A stretch of DNA of 64,000 nt from Pegea sp. RAD2-039 (Eukaryota > Chordata > Thaliacea > Salpida > Salpidae): positions 434,001 to 498,000 of the forward strand of contig JAQGEQ010000091.1 in NCBI GenBank assembly GCA_034620365.1. Reading direction: 5' to 3'. The position numbers and the translations under genes are program-made. Below, piece by piece: positions 1 to 11,021 of this stretch. Numbering within the stretch: the stretch's first letter is position 1; each line of letters opens with the position of its first letter. Under the pieces are notes generated by a model. The model searched no databases. It had not been told where the DNA came from and saw only the letters and a program-made list of their open reading frames with translations.

Positions 1-1303
1 CATAAAAATTCAATTCTTAAATAATGAACATTCAACAAGTTACATCGATCATGGCTTAATACAGGTGCTTACCCACTTAAATAATAATTAAAACTTTCTC
101 ACGCAATAGTAAATCAAATTTGTGTTATTCTTAACTTAATTTGTGGTTTTTAAGTTTGATTAAATTTAAATAAAATGCATTTAATAATTTTTTTTTAAAC
201 TTTATTTTAGAAACATGTTTAATTGTTTTTGCTAAAAACAAATTTATGTTACAAGTAAGTGAAATTCATTTAAGAAATTCACTGGCTGAGATTGTTACAA
301 AACAAAAAAATGAAATTCAATCATCATCATCACAACTTAAGTGATTTATCACAACCTAAAAGACTTGTTACTAATCCAATAATCATTCAACTTTGTTTAG
401 CTTTTCATTCTAAAACATCACAATGGAATGTGATATCTGAAGTTTAGATCAACCAAATAAAAACCGTTTATCCCAAATTAAGACAAAATTTAAAAAAAAA
501 TTTAGTATTTTTTTAGCTGAACAATTTGTAAAATGATGTTTACAAATGTCTTTGAGAAAATGAACTGATTTAATGTTTAACAAAAATTCAAGAATAAGTT
601 CATTTTTACAAAAGTTTTTTGTATCAAGTCTAGATTTTTTAAAACTATTTGCTGCTTTACATAAAAATGAAAAATAAAGCAGAAACACTCAATTTTTTAA
701 ATTCAATTAGATTAATTCAATTACCATGTTACAAATTTGTTACAAGTTAAACACGATTTAACATTATTCGGTAATTTTTCTCATAAAAATATTTTTAGAA
801 AATAAAAAAAGTCTTTTTTAAGCTTTTAAAATTACATTTCTATTGATTTAGTATCATTCTATATATTAATATACAATATAAACAAATTATTAAGAATTTA
901 ATACATTCAAAATATCAATTTTTGAATAGACATCTAGAGAACTTAGGTTGAAATATGAATAACAATTAATAATTTTTTATGGTTCTAAATCATAACAAGA
1001 TTTATTGCTTCATTAGGATTTAACTATCGACTTTTTGAATTGTAAGATATCAATAAATGTAAAAACAGAATAATGAAATCAAAAACTGAATTGTGAATAG
1101 CAACCATTTTATCAATCGAAACATTACAGCAGCTTTTTAATGTATTTAAATCAGTTTTAGTATTTAATAATAGATAGTAATAGAAACTAATTTATCAAAG
1201 TAATCAAGATAGGATTTTAAGAGATAAACAATTTCGTGATTAAAAATATTGAAGCTTTTAAATTTCATTAAGTTCAAGCTTTTTCCAAGAAACTAAATTG
1301 TAG
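1..1303. other. AT-rich stretch, probably intron of the gene ending at 1444
   Basis: No recognisable gene. One short coding-like island lies at 310-447 on the + strand (45 codons from an ATG, His/Ser rich, then a stop). A GT at about 430 inside it could splice in phase 0 to the exon at 1304, so it may be an upstream exon of that gene. The donor is weak, and this is only a suggestion. Confidence 0.3.
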
Positions 1304-1444
1304 GTCGTCAGCACCTTCGACCACCAATTGCAAAATTTGTCTAATCTTTCTTGTCGAGGAGTATTTGCAGGTCAAAGTGCAAGGTTTGCTTCTAATGAAG
1401 AACTTCAAAACCAACAATTTACACATTTTAGTTTTGAATCATAA
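1304..1444 (+). CDS. 3'-terminal exon of an unidentified gene
   Basis: The frame stays open for 46 codons directly after a pyrimidine-rich acceptor (TTGTAG at 1298-1303). It has balanced, non-AT-biased residue use (contains CRGVFAGQSARFASNEEL), then TAA at 1442-1444 and AATAAA at 1457-1462. These are the marks of a real last exon. I do not recognise the protein. Upstream exons must lie to the left, possibly at 310-430 or outside the window. The gene runs tail-to-tail into glycerate kinase, with 52 nt between the two stop codons. The exon call is fairly secure; the identity is open. Confidence 0.55.
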   Translation, partial: VVSTFDHQLQNLSNLSCRGVFAGQSARFASNEELQNQQFTHFSFES

Positions 1445-1447
1445 AAT

Positions 1448-1462
1448 TTTTATTAAAATAAA
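1448..1462. terminator. Back-to-back poly(A) signals of two convergent genes
   Basis: TTTATT at 1448-1453 reads AATAAA on the minus strand (glycerate kinase). AATAAA at 1457-1462 serves the + strand gene. Cleavage 10-30 nt downstream of each would make the two transcripts overlap, with the minus transcript ending inside the + strand coding exon. Confidence 0.6.
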
Positions 1463-1496
1463 ACCAGAAATAGAATCAAACGCCATCTAGTGGCGA

Positions 1497-3572
1497 TCAT
1501 ATTTTATGTCTGACAGTGAGGACCTGAACATCCATGACATTGGTCCCAGTTGCTCCGGTCACTACCAAACCTTCTCCTCTTCTCACGAAGAATCCGTGCG
1601 AGTCGTTTCTATTTAAAGAATCTTCAGCATCCAGAAGATCAAATGAGGGTCCTGAGGAGCTAACCACAGCTCCAGCAGCTGGTGTGGGTCCGTCTTGACC
1701 ATCTGTCCCACATGATAAAAAATCGACCTCAAACTGGTCATCAACTGTTAACGCGGACAGAAAAGACAAAACTATTTCCTGGTTACGACCACCTTGTCCA
1801 GGATTGGCACATAATGACGTCACACTTTCTCCTCCCGCAACCACTGCAATCCCACTGCCCGGAAACTTCAACATCCGACCAATTGCTTCATCTAATTTGG
1901 TCACGAATCGATTAGAAGTCGGTAGAGAAAGCCCCAATTCATGAAGGTGCCCCTGAAAGCTCGCGTGCTTTCCAATTTGTCGACTTTTGATACAATGCCC
2001 TTTAAATCGCGTGCTTTCCAATTTGTCGACTTTTGATACAATGCTTTATATGGGCGGTTAAATTGACAAAAAATCGTCCAATCACGTGAGAGGAAGCTTC
2101 TAAGGAGTCGGAAAGAAGTAAAGGAAACAAATTTTCGCGTCTAAGATGCGACTGAACGGAATCTAAACACAGGATGTTGCTCCCAATCACGCCATTGAGT
2201 ACGTGGTGACTTCTTTTGATACTTTCTTCACTAATCCTCGTTTTCGCTTTTTCAAGCGCGATCCTTAACGCTGTTGGCATCGCGTCGATGACGTCATACG
2301 CGTTGATGATGCTTTCAGCTTTATGGATGTTGGCTAGTTCATCTTCATACATCGTGGGACCGCTAGCGATAGATGAAATCTCGTTGCCGACTACATCAGA
2401 GATGATCAAGCTCCAAACCTGAAACAAATCGCGTTTTCGCGTCAGAAGCGGACTTTGAAAAGTCAATTATTATCTAGAGCTCTTCTACTGTGTAGCTTGA
2501 AGATTGATTAGTTTGTAATCATGGACTTTGATCTGAATATTATCCCCAAGGGAGACCCAATAAATATCGGGAGGGTCCGGAGCTTGTTGGGAGTTTAGAA
2601 CATGTTTTCAATTAAATGACTTTTACTAAATCTTCTACATTTCAATTCAAGATTGACAGCAAGTGGAAAGACTCAAACTCAGGTTAATAAAATCGATTTT
2701 GAAGTAAAATTAAAAAAAAAACTATTTAAAAAGTTTCTAAATTTGATCAATTTAGAAAATGAGACATACTTGTGCAGGGTAAGCTAGACGAGCTAACTTG
2801 CCACCTTTGACAAATGAGAGACTTTTTCTGACAGCATTCAGTTCTTTTATAGAAGCTCCTTTTGCAGCTAATTTTTGTGTAATTTCAACTTTTTCTTTTA
2901 AAGTAATTGGAGGAATCGGGAAAGGTAAAAGAGCAGAACCTCCTCCAGAAATGAGGACGATGACAAGATCATCTTCATCTGCTCTTCCACAAACTTCTGC
3001 AATCACTTTTGCAGCTGATCTTGAAACCTCATCTGAGATATTGTTGCATGCCCCTTCGTAGATTGAGGTTCGATCATCTTTAACAGGCCACAGATGTCTG
3101 TCATAAACATCAACTTATATAAAGTGAAAAAAAAAATTAAAGAAAAATCACAAACTTATATTTTTTATAATTTTCTTTAAATAATTTAAAAAGAAAATTT
3201 GAAACATGAGAAAAGTATTTTGTAAACTCACAATTTTCCAGAATTCTTTAAATCCTTAAACATGGTTGATGGGACACTAATTACACCTCTAGCAATATGA
3301 TCATGTATCAGATTTTGTACTTGTGCATACATTCCACTTACAGCCTTGCCAAATCCAACCACATAAACATCTTGATTCATTTGATGATATTGATCACCTA
3401 CATGATTAATAATAGATGTTTACATAAGATATAATCAATTTTAAAATAAGAAAAACAAACCAAAAAATAGACAGTCTCCTTTTCTGGTTAGATGTTTCCT
3501 CACTAATCTGTCAGGCCTAACAGAATCCAAGGATTTGACAAATGCCTCACTTAAAAATCCAGTAATGGCCAT
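1497..3572 (-). CDS. GLYCTK: Glycerate kinase (MOFRL family), frameshifted in last exon
   Basis: Glycerate kinase phosphorylates D-glycerate in serine/fructose catabolism. Exons on the minus strand: 3572-3461, 3397-3232, 3097-2770, 2418-1497; phases agree (G|GT, TT|A, 0). Family motifs in order: VYVVGFGKAV, GVISVP, YEGACNN, LISGGGSALLP, ELNAVRKSLSFVKGGKLA, AQVWSLIISDVVG, IASGPT, then the C-terminal MOFRL region with GGRNQE, CGTDGQDGPTPAAGAV and VTGATGTNV. The last exon holds a 46-bp tandem duplication (38-bp repeats at 1961-1998 and 2007-2044). It shifts the frame and puts TAA right after the upstream copy, cutting off the MOFRL domain. No GT-AG intron can remove exactly one unit. Either the gene is broken in this haplotype or the duplication is an assembly error. 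The start at 3572 is provisional; a mitochondrial leader exon may lie upstream. Confidence 0.85.
1961..2044. repeat. 46-bp tandem duplication inside the GLYCTK coding exon
   Basis: A 38-bp sequence at 1961-1998 recurs exactly at 2007-2044 (period 46). 46 is not a multiple of 3, so the two halves of the exon are read in different frames. Both copies encode the same peptide (HCIKSRQIGKHA). Confidence 0.9.
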
Positions 3573-6466
3573 CACATAACTACATAGAAAATTACAATAA
3601 ATTACTTTACAAACTGACATTAAATCATTAAACCGACATTAAATCATTAAATAAATTTAATCATTAAAGAAATGGTTTTCTTACCTCAAAGTTGAAAGCT
3701 TTTTATAAACAATTTCTTAAAATAGTTTATAAGTTGTTATCTGATTAAGAGGGTTAAACTTGAAAAATATTGAAACTATTTTGAAATGAATTTTAAAATA
3801 TCAAAAAATTATTAAAAAATACAAAAAAATAAGACGTAAAAAATAAATTGATTAAATATCTTAATAATAAATAATACAAATTTGTAAAAAAGATTTAGAG
3901 TAGAGAAATTGGTTTAGCTGATTAATATACCAAAATCAATCATTTAAAATCTAATTTGATTTTTTTAAACTATAGTTTAAACTAGACTAGAGTAAAAAAA
4001 GTCAATAATTAAAAATAGCTGAACTAGAAAAATTAAAAACAAACATAAAAACAATTAGTTTCCTAATTGATAAAAAAATTGTTTTATCAACATTTGTAAA
4101 TTTTTGTTAATTTTACACAGATTAATATAAACTATTATCAAAACAATTTTCATAGAAATAAAATAACCAAGTTTAAGTTCATAAATATTAAATTGGGTAC
4201 AAAATCCAATACAGTTGTCTACTACAAACACTAATTGGACTTTTTCAAAATAGCTTTCGAAATATCAACTTTTAATTTAATTTTAATAAAATGCTTGAAG
4301 AAAAATCGGCATAATATTGTTGATATCATGCAGTCTTTTGAGATTTTTACTAACATAAAATGTTTTGTTAATACTTTTAAGACCTTCTAAGATTAACTTT
4401 TTTGAATTAGAATAACTTTTTACTCCAGCAATTACTTCAAAAGGGTAAGCAACACAATTAAAAAAAATCCTTCACCAAAAATGCAACAAACATTTATTTT
4501 TCGGTATTTGTTCAATTATAAAAATATGATTGAAGCATTTAGAATTCTAAAAAAATATCAGAACACAAAGAAAAAAGTCACAGGTGAAAAATTAATTTAA
4601 ATTAGTTATCACAAAAGTCAAAAAACGCATTCTTCTTTCGCATCAACCTGTCTTACTTTTAGAAAATGACACCTGTATACAAAAAGAAAGATTTACAAAA
4701 GGATTTACTACAACAGGTATCACCAAAAAATGTCTGCTCATCAAGCTGAAAGTGTTTAAGACTTAATCAAAGTCGTATAAGGGCCTAGACTACATCTAAG
4801 ACTCAAACTAAGTTTAAGCATTGTCAGAAAAGATCACAAAATTACTGAGTTAAGCAGTTAAGCAGTGGAGTTAAGCAGTTGCTTTTTGAAAAGTCAAATG
4901 TTTCAGCTAAGATTAGAACTTTATGGAGCAGCTTTACAGCTGAGCTTTTGGTTTTATCAAGATCAATCTCATTATACACGATAAACAAAAGCTATTGATA
5001 GCTGCAATAAAAACGGCTTAAAATAAATTATAATAATTGAGATTTGCTGAAAATATATTGATAATATTATATTGGCCAATTTATTGATATGAAAAAAGTA
5101 AGAAAATTTGACTAAATAGCAACCATTAAAAGAAAAACTGTATTGATGCAAAACTAAATTAGAAACGAGTTTGAAACTTGCTAAAGATGAAAATGAAAGC
5201 TACAAGATGTGCTCATGTACAGAAATTTGTGTTGCACAAAAAAAAGCCAAGTTTTTTGCACTTGTAGAAATTAAAACAATAAATACTTGCAAAATTATTT
5301 AAAATGAAAAAGTTATCGATTAAAAAAATTGATAATATAAAGACTTAGACATTCTAAACTAATAAGTATAACTTCTACTTTTGAGTTGTCAATTATTTAT
5401 TTATTATTATTGCAATTAGTTGCAAGTTTTCTGCAATTGGATAAAATCTGGTGGGCGTATGCATTTGATTGGTTAATGGTATGTCTCCGGCGTGTTTTTG
5501 ATATATTTTGGCTTTTGTAATTTTATTTTATTAGGTTTATGATCTTTACTTACAAAAGTAAATTATTAATTAGTATTTGATTTATTTAGTCTTATAAAAC
5601 TTTTTTTTCTAATTTTTATTAAATTATATATTTTTAGAGGCGTTTTAATTGGTTGCAAATTGTGGGCATAACTATCTAAATATAGATAAATTACAAAATA
5701 AATAATAAGTTTTGAACATATTTTAATCATAAATTTATAATCTGTAAAATCAAATTTTGGAATTGTAATCTTTTTTGTTAAGTCTTATGATTTTAATAAA
5801 TTATTTTGTAAATGTAAAAATTTCTATAATCTTATGAAATGATTTGCTGGTCAAGAATTTAATTTTTTTTTTAGTAAAATAAAACTTATGATTTTCATTC
5901 ATAAAAACCTTTAGATTATAATTATTATTGTTTCTAAATTAAGTTTCATTTAAAAAATATATTTTTCTAAAATTTTCATCAATATTTTAGTCAGTAATTA
6001 ACCATTTTTTATGCCTTATTTCATTTTAATTAAACCTTTAAACATTTTAAAACTTTATTTTATGTTGATTAGCAGTTTTATGCTTCCCTCAAAAACTTTT
6101 TAAACTTCAATCAATCTTACTATAATACTGAGCATAATTTTTAGTTTAAAATATGAAGTTTTTATCAATCCTCTTTCAAAGTTATATATTCCTCTCACTA
6201 ATTTTAGATTTATGATCACTAAATAAAATTTGAGATTAAAATATAAAATTATTTTCAATCATAAGTAATATTTTAATAAAACTAATATTGTATTAGATTT
6301 GGAATATTTATATATTTTCATTAATTAGTTAATCATTTAGAAGTTTTTTTATCAAACTAATATTTTACCAATAAAACAAAATCTTTATCTTTTTGGGAAA
6401 TTATTTGCTTTTAGTAAGATCAACTTTTTATAATCTCTTTATCTACTTTCTAGCGACAAACCAAAA
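3573..6466. other. Intergenic AT-rich DNA between divergent GLYCTK and UCP4-like genes
   Basis: No coding exon recognised on either strand. A short degenerate repeat of TTAAGCAG lies at about 4853-4881. GATTGGTTAATGG near 5467 and AATTGGTTGC near 5648 look like CCAAT-type boxes and may belong to the promoter of the carrier gene at 6467. Confidence 0.4.
6452..6453 (+). promoter_or_regulatory. Splice acceptor 13 nt before the UCP4-like start (possible trans-splice site)
   Basis: A T/C-rich tract (TCTTTATCTACTTTCT) ends in AG, only 13 nt before the ATG. No convincing donor exon was seen upstream. The same arrangement precedes most genes in the window, which suggests spliced-leader addition. A 5'-UTR intron is the alternative. 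Confidence 0.45.
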
Positions 6467-7393
6467 ATGAGTCAGAAAGCAAAAGTTGTGGTGGTCAATT
6501 ATGGAACAGCTTGTATTTCAGCTACATTTGCTGAGACAGTCACATTTCCATTAGATCTTACAAAGACACGATTACAGATTCAAGGTGAGATCGCATCTTT
6601 AAGAGGTGATGTCCTTGTCAACAAACGTGGAATGTGCAGAATGGCAGTTGGTGTAGTGAGAGATGAAGGTCTTTTGAAATTGTGGCAAGGACTTCGCCCT
6701 GCTTTATTCCGTCACTACATCTACACTGGTGTTAGGATGGGGGTCTATGAACAAATTCGTGAAAATATCTTTCAGCGAAATCCAGATGGTTCATTCAGCC
6801 CCTGGAAAGCTGCATTGTCTGGTCTCTGTGCTGGTTCATTTGGTCAGCTGGTCGCTAGTCCTATGGATCTGGTTAAAGTTCAAATGCAAATGGATGGGTC
6901 TAGGCAGATGCAAGGAAAGTCCCCAAGATTTCATAGCGTTTTTGACGCCCTGAAAAAAATTATAAGAAAAGGAGGTGTAAAGAGTCTATGGGCGGGATGG
7001 GCTCCTAATGTACAAAGAGCTGCTCTTGTGAATATGGGGGACCTGGCAACTTATGATACAGTTAAACATTTTCTACTTCACAACACAACATTGGATGATA
7101 ACTGGTTGTGTCATGCAGCATCCAGTTGCTGTAGTTGCTTTGTTGCTGCTGTGTTAGGGACCCCAGCTGATCTAGTCAAAACAAGGATTATGAATCAACC
7201 AAGAGATTTGAATGGAATGGGAAGATTTTATCGCTCATCTTTTGATTGTTTAAGTAAGACCATCAGAAAAGAAGGATTTTTCAGTTTGTATAAAGGTTTT
7301 GTCCCTTGCTGGTCACGTATGGCCCCATGGTCCTTAACGTTTTGGTTGACCTGGGAAGAAATTAGAAAACTTTCAGGCTCTCCCAGCTTTTGA
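6467..7393 (+). CDS. SLC25A27: Mitochondrial carrier, UCP4 type (SLC25A27-like), intronless
   Basis: A 308-aa inner-membrane carrier with the threefold repeat of the SLC25 family. Signature motifs PLDLTK (residue 28), PMDLVK (about 132) and PADLVK (about 234) open the three repeats. KLWQGLRPALFRH, GVKSLWAGWAPNVQRAALVN, MGDLATYDTVKHFL, RIMNQPRD and FSLYKGFVPCW follow the UCP4 pattern much more closely than UCP1-3. UCP4 proteins are brain-enriched carriers proposed to mediate proton leak or anion exchange. The N-terminus is shorter than in human UCP4. The whole coding region is one exon, unlike the multi-exon vertebrate gene, so it is either a retrocopy or has lost its introns; the frame is intact. 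ATTAAA at 7679-7684 is a possible poly(A) signal. Confidence 0.93.
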   Translation: MSQKAKVVVVNYGTACISATFAETVTFPLDLTKTRLQIQGEIASLRGDVLVNKRGMCRMAVGVVRDEGLLKLWQGLRPALFRHYIYTGVRMGVYEQIRENIFQRNPDGSFSPWKAALSGLCAGSFGQLVASPMDLVKVQMQMDGSRQMQGKSPRFHSVFDALKKIIRKGGVKSLWAGWAPNVQRAALVNMGDLATYDTVKHFLLHNTTLDDNWLCHAASSCCSCFVAAVLGTPADLVKTRIMNQPRDLNGMGRFYRSSFDCLSKTIRKEGFFSLYKGFVPCWSRMAPWSLTFWLTWEEIRKLSGSPSF

Positions 7394-7780
7394 GGTTATT
7401 TGTTTGTTATTTGTTCCAATCAAGCTTATTATTATCTTCCATTTTGTTCACATGCTCATTGAAATGCTTTTTATCTAAATTTGTTCCAGAAACTGACTTA
7501 GAAGTGTTTCAGCTTTTGACTAACCTTTTAATCGCACTTATACTTAAATGAGAAGTTTACATCAAATCAATTTGTTGATTTTTTATATTTACGTTTTAGT
7601 AATTTACCTATATCATATATAGAAGTCAAATAATTTTCTGATATTTGGAAATATTGTAAAGCTTTTCATGATCAACTTATTAAATTATTACTGAATATTC
7701 TTATGTTTTTTTTTCAAAAAAATTGATAACAGTAATGATCGTTGTGAACAATTTCTGTTTTTAAAGGTCAAATCATGACT

Positions 7781-7868
7781 TCATCTTTTAGTGTTCCTCA
7801 TCTTTAAACTCTTTAATAACTTCTCCCAGATCTGCTTCCGTTCATCTGATATCTTCTCATCTCTTCTT
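7781..7868 (-). CDS. Possible 3'-terminal exon of an unidentified minus-strand gene
   Basis: After an acceptor (TTCCAG) one frame stays open for 28 codons of strongly charged sequence (contains DEKISDERKQIWEKLL), then TGA at 7781-7783. The helix-like heptad pattern looks coding, but a second frame is also open over part of the block. No upstream exon or poly(A) signal was found, so this is a weak call. Confidence 0.25.
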
Positions 7869-9014
7869 CTGGAATCTTCTCAATTTTTAAAATGTAAATA
7901 AGTAAAACACGAGAAAACACTTTTGATTACAAAAATATTTATTGAATATTAATTCAATTATTTTAGTCTTATTATTAAAAGTAGCTTCTAATAATTAGCA
8001 TCATTGTGTAAAACCTTTAATGAATCATTTCAAAATATTGAATAGAAACTGGTTTACAATCTCGAATATTATAGATTTATCAGAATTGGGAGTAAAGTCC
8101 AAAAACTCCTAATTAAAAGCAAACACTTTTATTTATCATTTACTCAAAGAGATTTCGAAAAAATAAAATTTCGAAATATTTGCAAGAAAAAGGTTAACAT
8201 GTCTAAACGACTTTAAATACTTTAAAGTAATCGGCAACTTACAAATAAACAATTTGTAGAAATAAACAAAATTAAATATATGTAAATTATAAGACGTTTA
8301 CTGATTAAAAACTGGAAAAAATCTTCATCATTAAATGTTACTTTTCTTTATTTGATGATTGCAGTTAAGATATTTTCTCCTTACTATCAAACAAATATTT
8401 CAATTATGATTAATTTGTAAAATTTCGTTTGATTGCTTTGACATTAATTGTTGGTTTCTTGTCAACTTTATTACATCTGCTTCATACTGGTGATGATTTA
8501 ATGAAATGTTACTCACCAGTGATTTGAATAAAATATTTTTTAGTGATGCAAGGAAACATGCAATAAACTTTTATTATCACATTATATGACGATATGATCT
8601 CATCAGAAACTTTTATTTAATCAACAAAGTCACAACTATATTATCCATTCAAGTCTAATTAATTTATAAAAATCACTTGTTATTTACTGTTATTTGTTGT
8701 TACAAATTTACTCAAAAAAATTTTGCAACCAGAGAAATTGAAGTTATGTTAACTTTTGATTTTTCAAATGGTATTTGACTTGAACTAATTTTATTATTAA
8801 ATAATTTAAAGGGATAAACAAGTATTTAGTTTCGTTTATAATATTACACATAATAACATAAATCTTTCCATTTTTCATCGTTTATTGGCTTTTAAAAGTG
8901 AAATCTAAGAATAAGTTGTTTCCAAATTTTTTATAATAAAAAAAGTTCTGAGTATTTGAAAGCTAATTCGATAAATTTTAAACAAGAAACACACAACCCC
9001 CACAAGCTTTCAAA

Positions 9015-9020
9015 TTTATT
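9015..9020 (-). terminator. Poly(A) signal of TMEM205-like copy A
   Basis: TTTATT on the + strand, AATAAA on the transcript strand, 40 nt after the stop codon. Confidence 0.55.
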
Positions 9021-9059
9021 TATTAGTACAATTTTGAAAAGAATTAAATTACAGATATT

Positions 9060-9901
9060 TTAAAGAAATAATTCAGTGATAAAATAGATCGTGTAAAAAG
9101 AGGCACAGGTAGCAGACACACTACTTAGCATCGACATAATATGATAGTTGCGACCTCTTGTCAACAGATTGCGATAAACTCCACTGCTTTCAAGTGCTGG
9201 GGTTGTAGCAGGATATATAACTCCTTCTTCTTTTTCCATTTTCATCTTTTTCATAAAAATGTCCGTAGTGATTGGAGTGAAAATGAACAAGTTTAGAAGG
9301 AACATCAATAAAGTGAAAGATGATAAATAAATCTGAAGATAAAATATCTGGTTGAACTTTGTTTTCAAAAATAAGAATTGTTGTGAATGATCCTACAAAT
9401 TTCATTTTTTCAGTCTATTTTTGTAGGTTACAACCAAATCAACTCTAAAAGTGATTAAAAATTGAACAAACATACAATTTTCAAATGCATACAAGTTATT
9501 CCAGCAGCGCTTTCGACTGCGCATGCGCTTCAAGTTTTTGCTTAAAACCGTAAAAAAAACTAATCAAATTTAGTACACTGACCAAAGTCCATTCCTCGTC
9601 TGAGAAACCTCCAAAGGAACAAACACTAATCGAAGCTAGTTGAATAGTTGAAAGAATTGTGGTGACAACAAAGAACACTGGAAACAATTTGCTTTGAATT
9701 TGAAGGAAAATGTGTCGATTGACAACTTGAAGCGTAAAAGGTCCTGAGAAAAAGAATTGTTGAAGCAGAAGAGCAACTGATAAAGTTACCTGCAAGAAAA
9801 GTCACCCAGATTTGAATGCCAACAGTTGCTGAAGATGCAAATAAGAAAAAAAGTTTTGGATAAAAGCCGCATTCAGCAAAAACTCTCTGATCATTAATCA
9901 T
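9060..9901 (-). CDS. TMEM205-family (DUF4149) membrane protein, copy A
   Basis: Three exons: 9901-9790, 9743-9583, 9332-9060; 546 nt, 181 aa. The first intron is only 46 bp (9744-9789). Family features: an N-terminal membrane segment ending in IWVTFLAG, then RHIFLQIQSKLFPVFF, which matches the human TMEM205 signature RHTFGLVQSKLFPFYF. A third hydrophobic segment follows, then a basic loop (MKKMKMEKEEGV), NYHIMSMLSS and a final membrane helix. Four membrane helices are expected. TMEM205 is an integral membrane protein linked to secretory trafficking and cisplatin resistance in mammals; its biochemical role is unclear. It sits 160 bp downstream of copy B in the same orientation. AATAAA (minus strand) lies at 9015-9020. 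Confidence 0.88.
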
Positions 9902-10061
9902 TTCAAATTTAGTTTAGAAAAAATAGTTTACAAAAATCTAAAACAGTTCGACGAAAAGTTTGTTGTTACAAATTGGAATATAAGATAAATGTACAAAAAA
10001 TAAAATTGAATATTGGATAGGTACAACATATAAGAAAGAAAAAGACCAATCAACATTAAGA

Positions 10062-11021
10062 TCATTTCTGCATAATTGTAGCTACAAGATAGATCATATA
10101 AAATGAAACTGCAGTTCCACATAGACTCAAAATCACTGAAGATGTATGATATCTTCTTCCAAGTTGTAATAAGGTTTTGTAATTGGAATCATTTTTCAAT
10201 TTTGATGAAATATTTGGATACATCACACCAGCTTCCACTTCTAATTTGCTTCTTTGGGAATAAACTTTTGATAATTTTGGTGCTAACCATACACCATTGA
10301 AAACTGTTGTAGCTAAAGCCAAGCTGCTGGCATAAGTCTGTAAAAAAAATGTCAATATTAAATCTGTTTTGAAAAAGTGGTTGCTGCTAGCAAGGCAAGA
10401 CTTGAACAAAACCAAAATGTGATTATTGGTTTAAATGATTAGTTCTCTTCAGTTATTTCAGACTTTTAATTCTATCCTATCAACCAATCATGTTCAAGGT
10501 GACTGATTAAAGAAATATTTTGAGAGATGTATCAATGTAGATTTGATAAATATAGAAACTTTTTCTTCCAACTTACAGCTGAAAGTTCTGGTGTAGATAA
10601 TCCTGAAAAATAAGGTTTACACCAATAAATAGAAAGAAGTTGAAAAAGAGAAGTAGCTCCTGTCATTGCAAAGTAGACAGGAAACAAACGACCTTGAACC
10701 TTCAAGAAGGTGTGCCGATCCACCGTCTTTCTCATCACCGTCCCTAAACAATAAATCTTTTTATGGGAAAGGTCATGTGAAAAGTTTGATTGTTACAATA
10801 ACTTTTTTCAGACATCAAGCAATTATCTATTAATTTCTTAATATTCTTTATTATTTATTTTATCTTTTTTATTTATATTATTTTTACTTTTTAAGTTGCT
10901 TAATTTATAAGAAGCTACCTGCTACATAAGTAACCCAAATATTAAGTCCAAGGTTTAAAGATGATGAAAATAAGAAGATAAACTTTGGAGAAAAACCAGA
11001 CTTGAGGAAATCATCAGACAT
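10062..11021 (-). CDS. TMEM205-family (DUF4149) membrane protein, copy B
   Basis: Exons 11021-10919, 10743-10577, 10337-10062; 546 nt, 181 aa, exactly the length of copy A. Both introns fall at the same positions and phases (1 and 0) as in copy A. Signature: NIWVTYVAG at the end of the first membrane helix, DRHTFLKVQGRLFPVYF, KLEVEAGVMYP, RRYHTSSVILSL and a final hydrophobic helix. Protein identity to copy A is modest by eye, so the tandem duplication is old. No AATAAA was found between this stop and the copy A start 160 bp away. The two may therefore share a transcript, with copy A receiving its 5' end at an AG at about 9942 or at a nearer site. A T-rich AG acceptor (11034-11035) lies 12 nt before this ATG. 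Confidence 0.87.

Larger units (their letters stand above)
7394..9059. other. 3' flank of UCP4-like gene and intergenic DNA
   Basis: AT-rich, no secure gene. An exon-like block at 7781-7868 (minus strand) is listed separately. An 8-bp inverted repeat (ACTGGTGA at 8486-8493, TCACCAGT at 8513-8520) is the only other structure noticed. Confidence 0.4.

Noticed and set aside
310..447. 45-codon ORF with a His run
   Set aside because: Too short to call alone; kept only as a possible upstream exon of the gene ending at 1444.
1966..2030. Intron removing the GLYCTK duplication
   Set aside because: The best pair, GTATC...AAAAG, spans 56 nt and leaves the wrong frame; no GT-AG window of exactly 46 nt exists.
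8486..8520. Inverted repeat ACTGGTGA/TCACCAGT as a MITE end
   Set aside because: Only 8 bp, no target-site duplication and no second copy seen.
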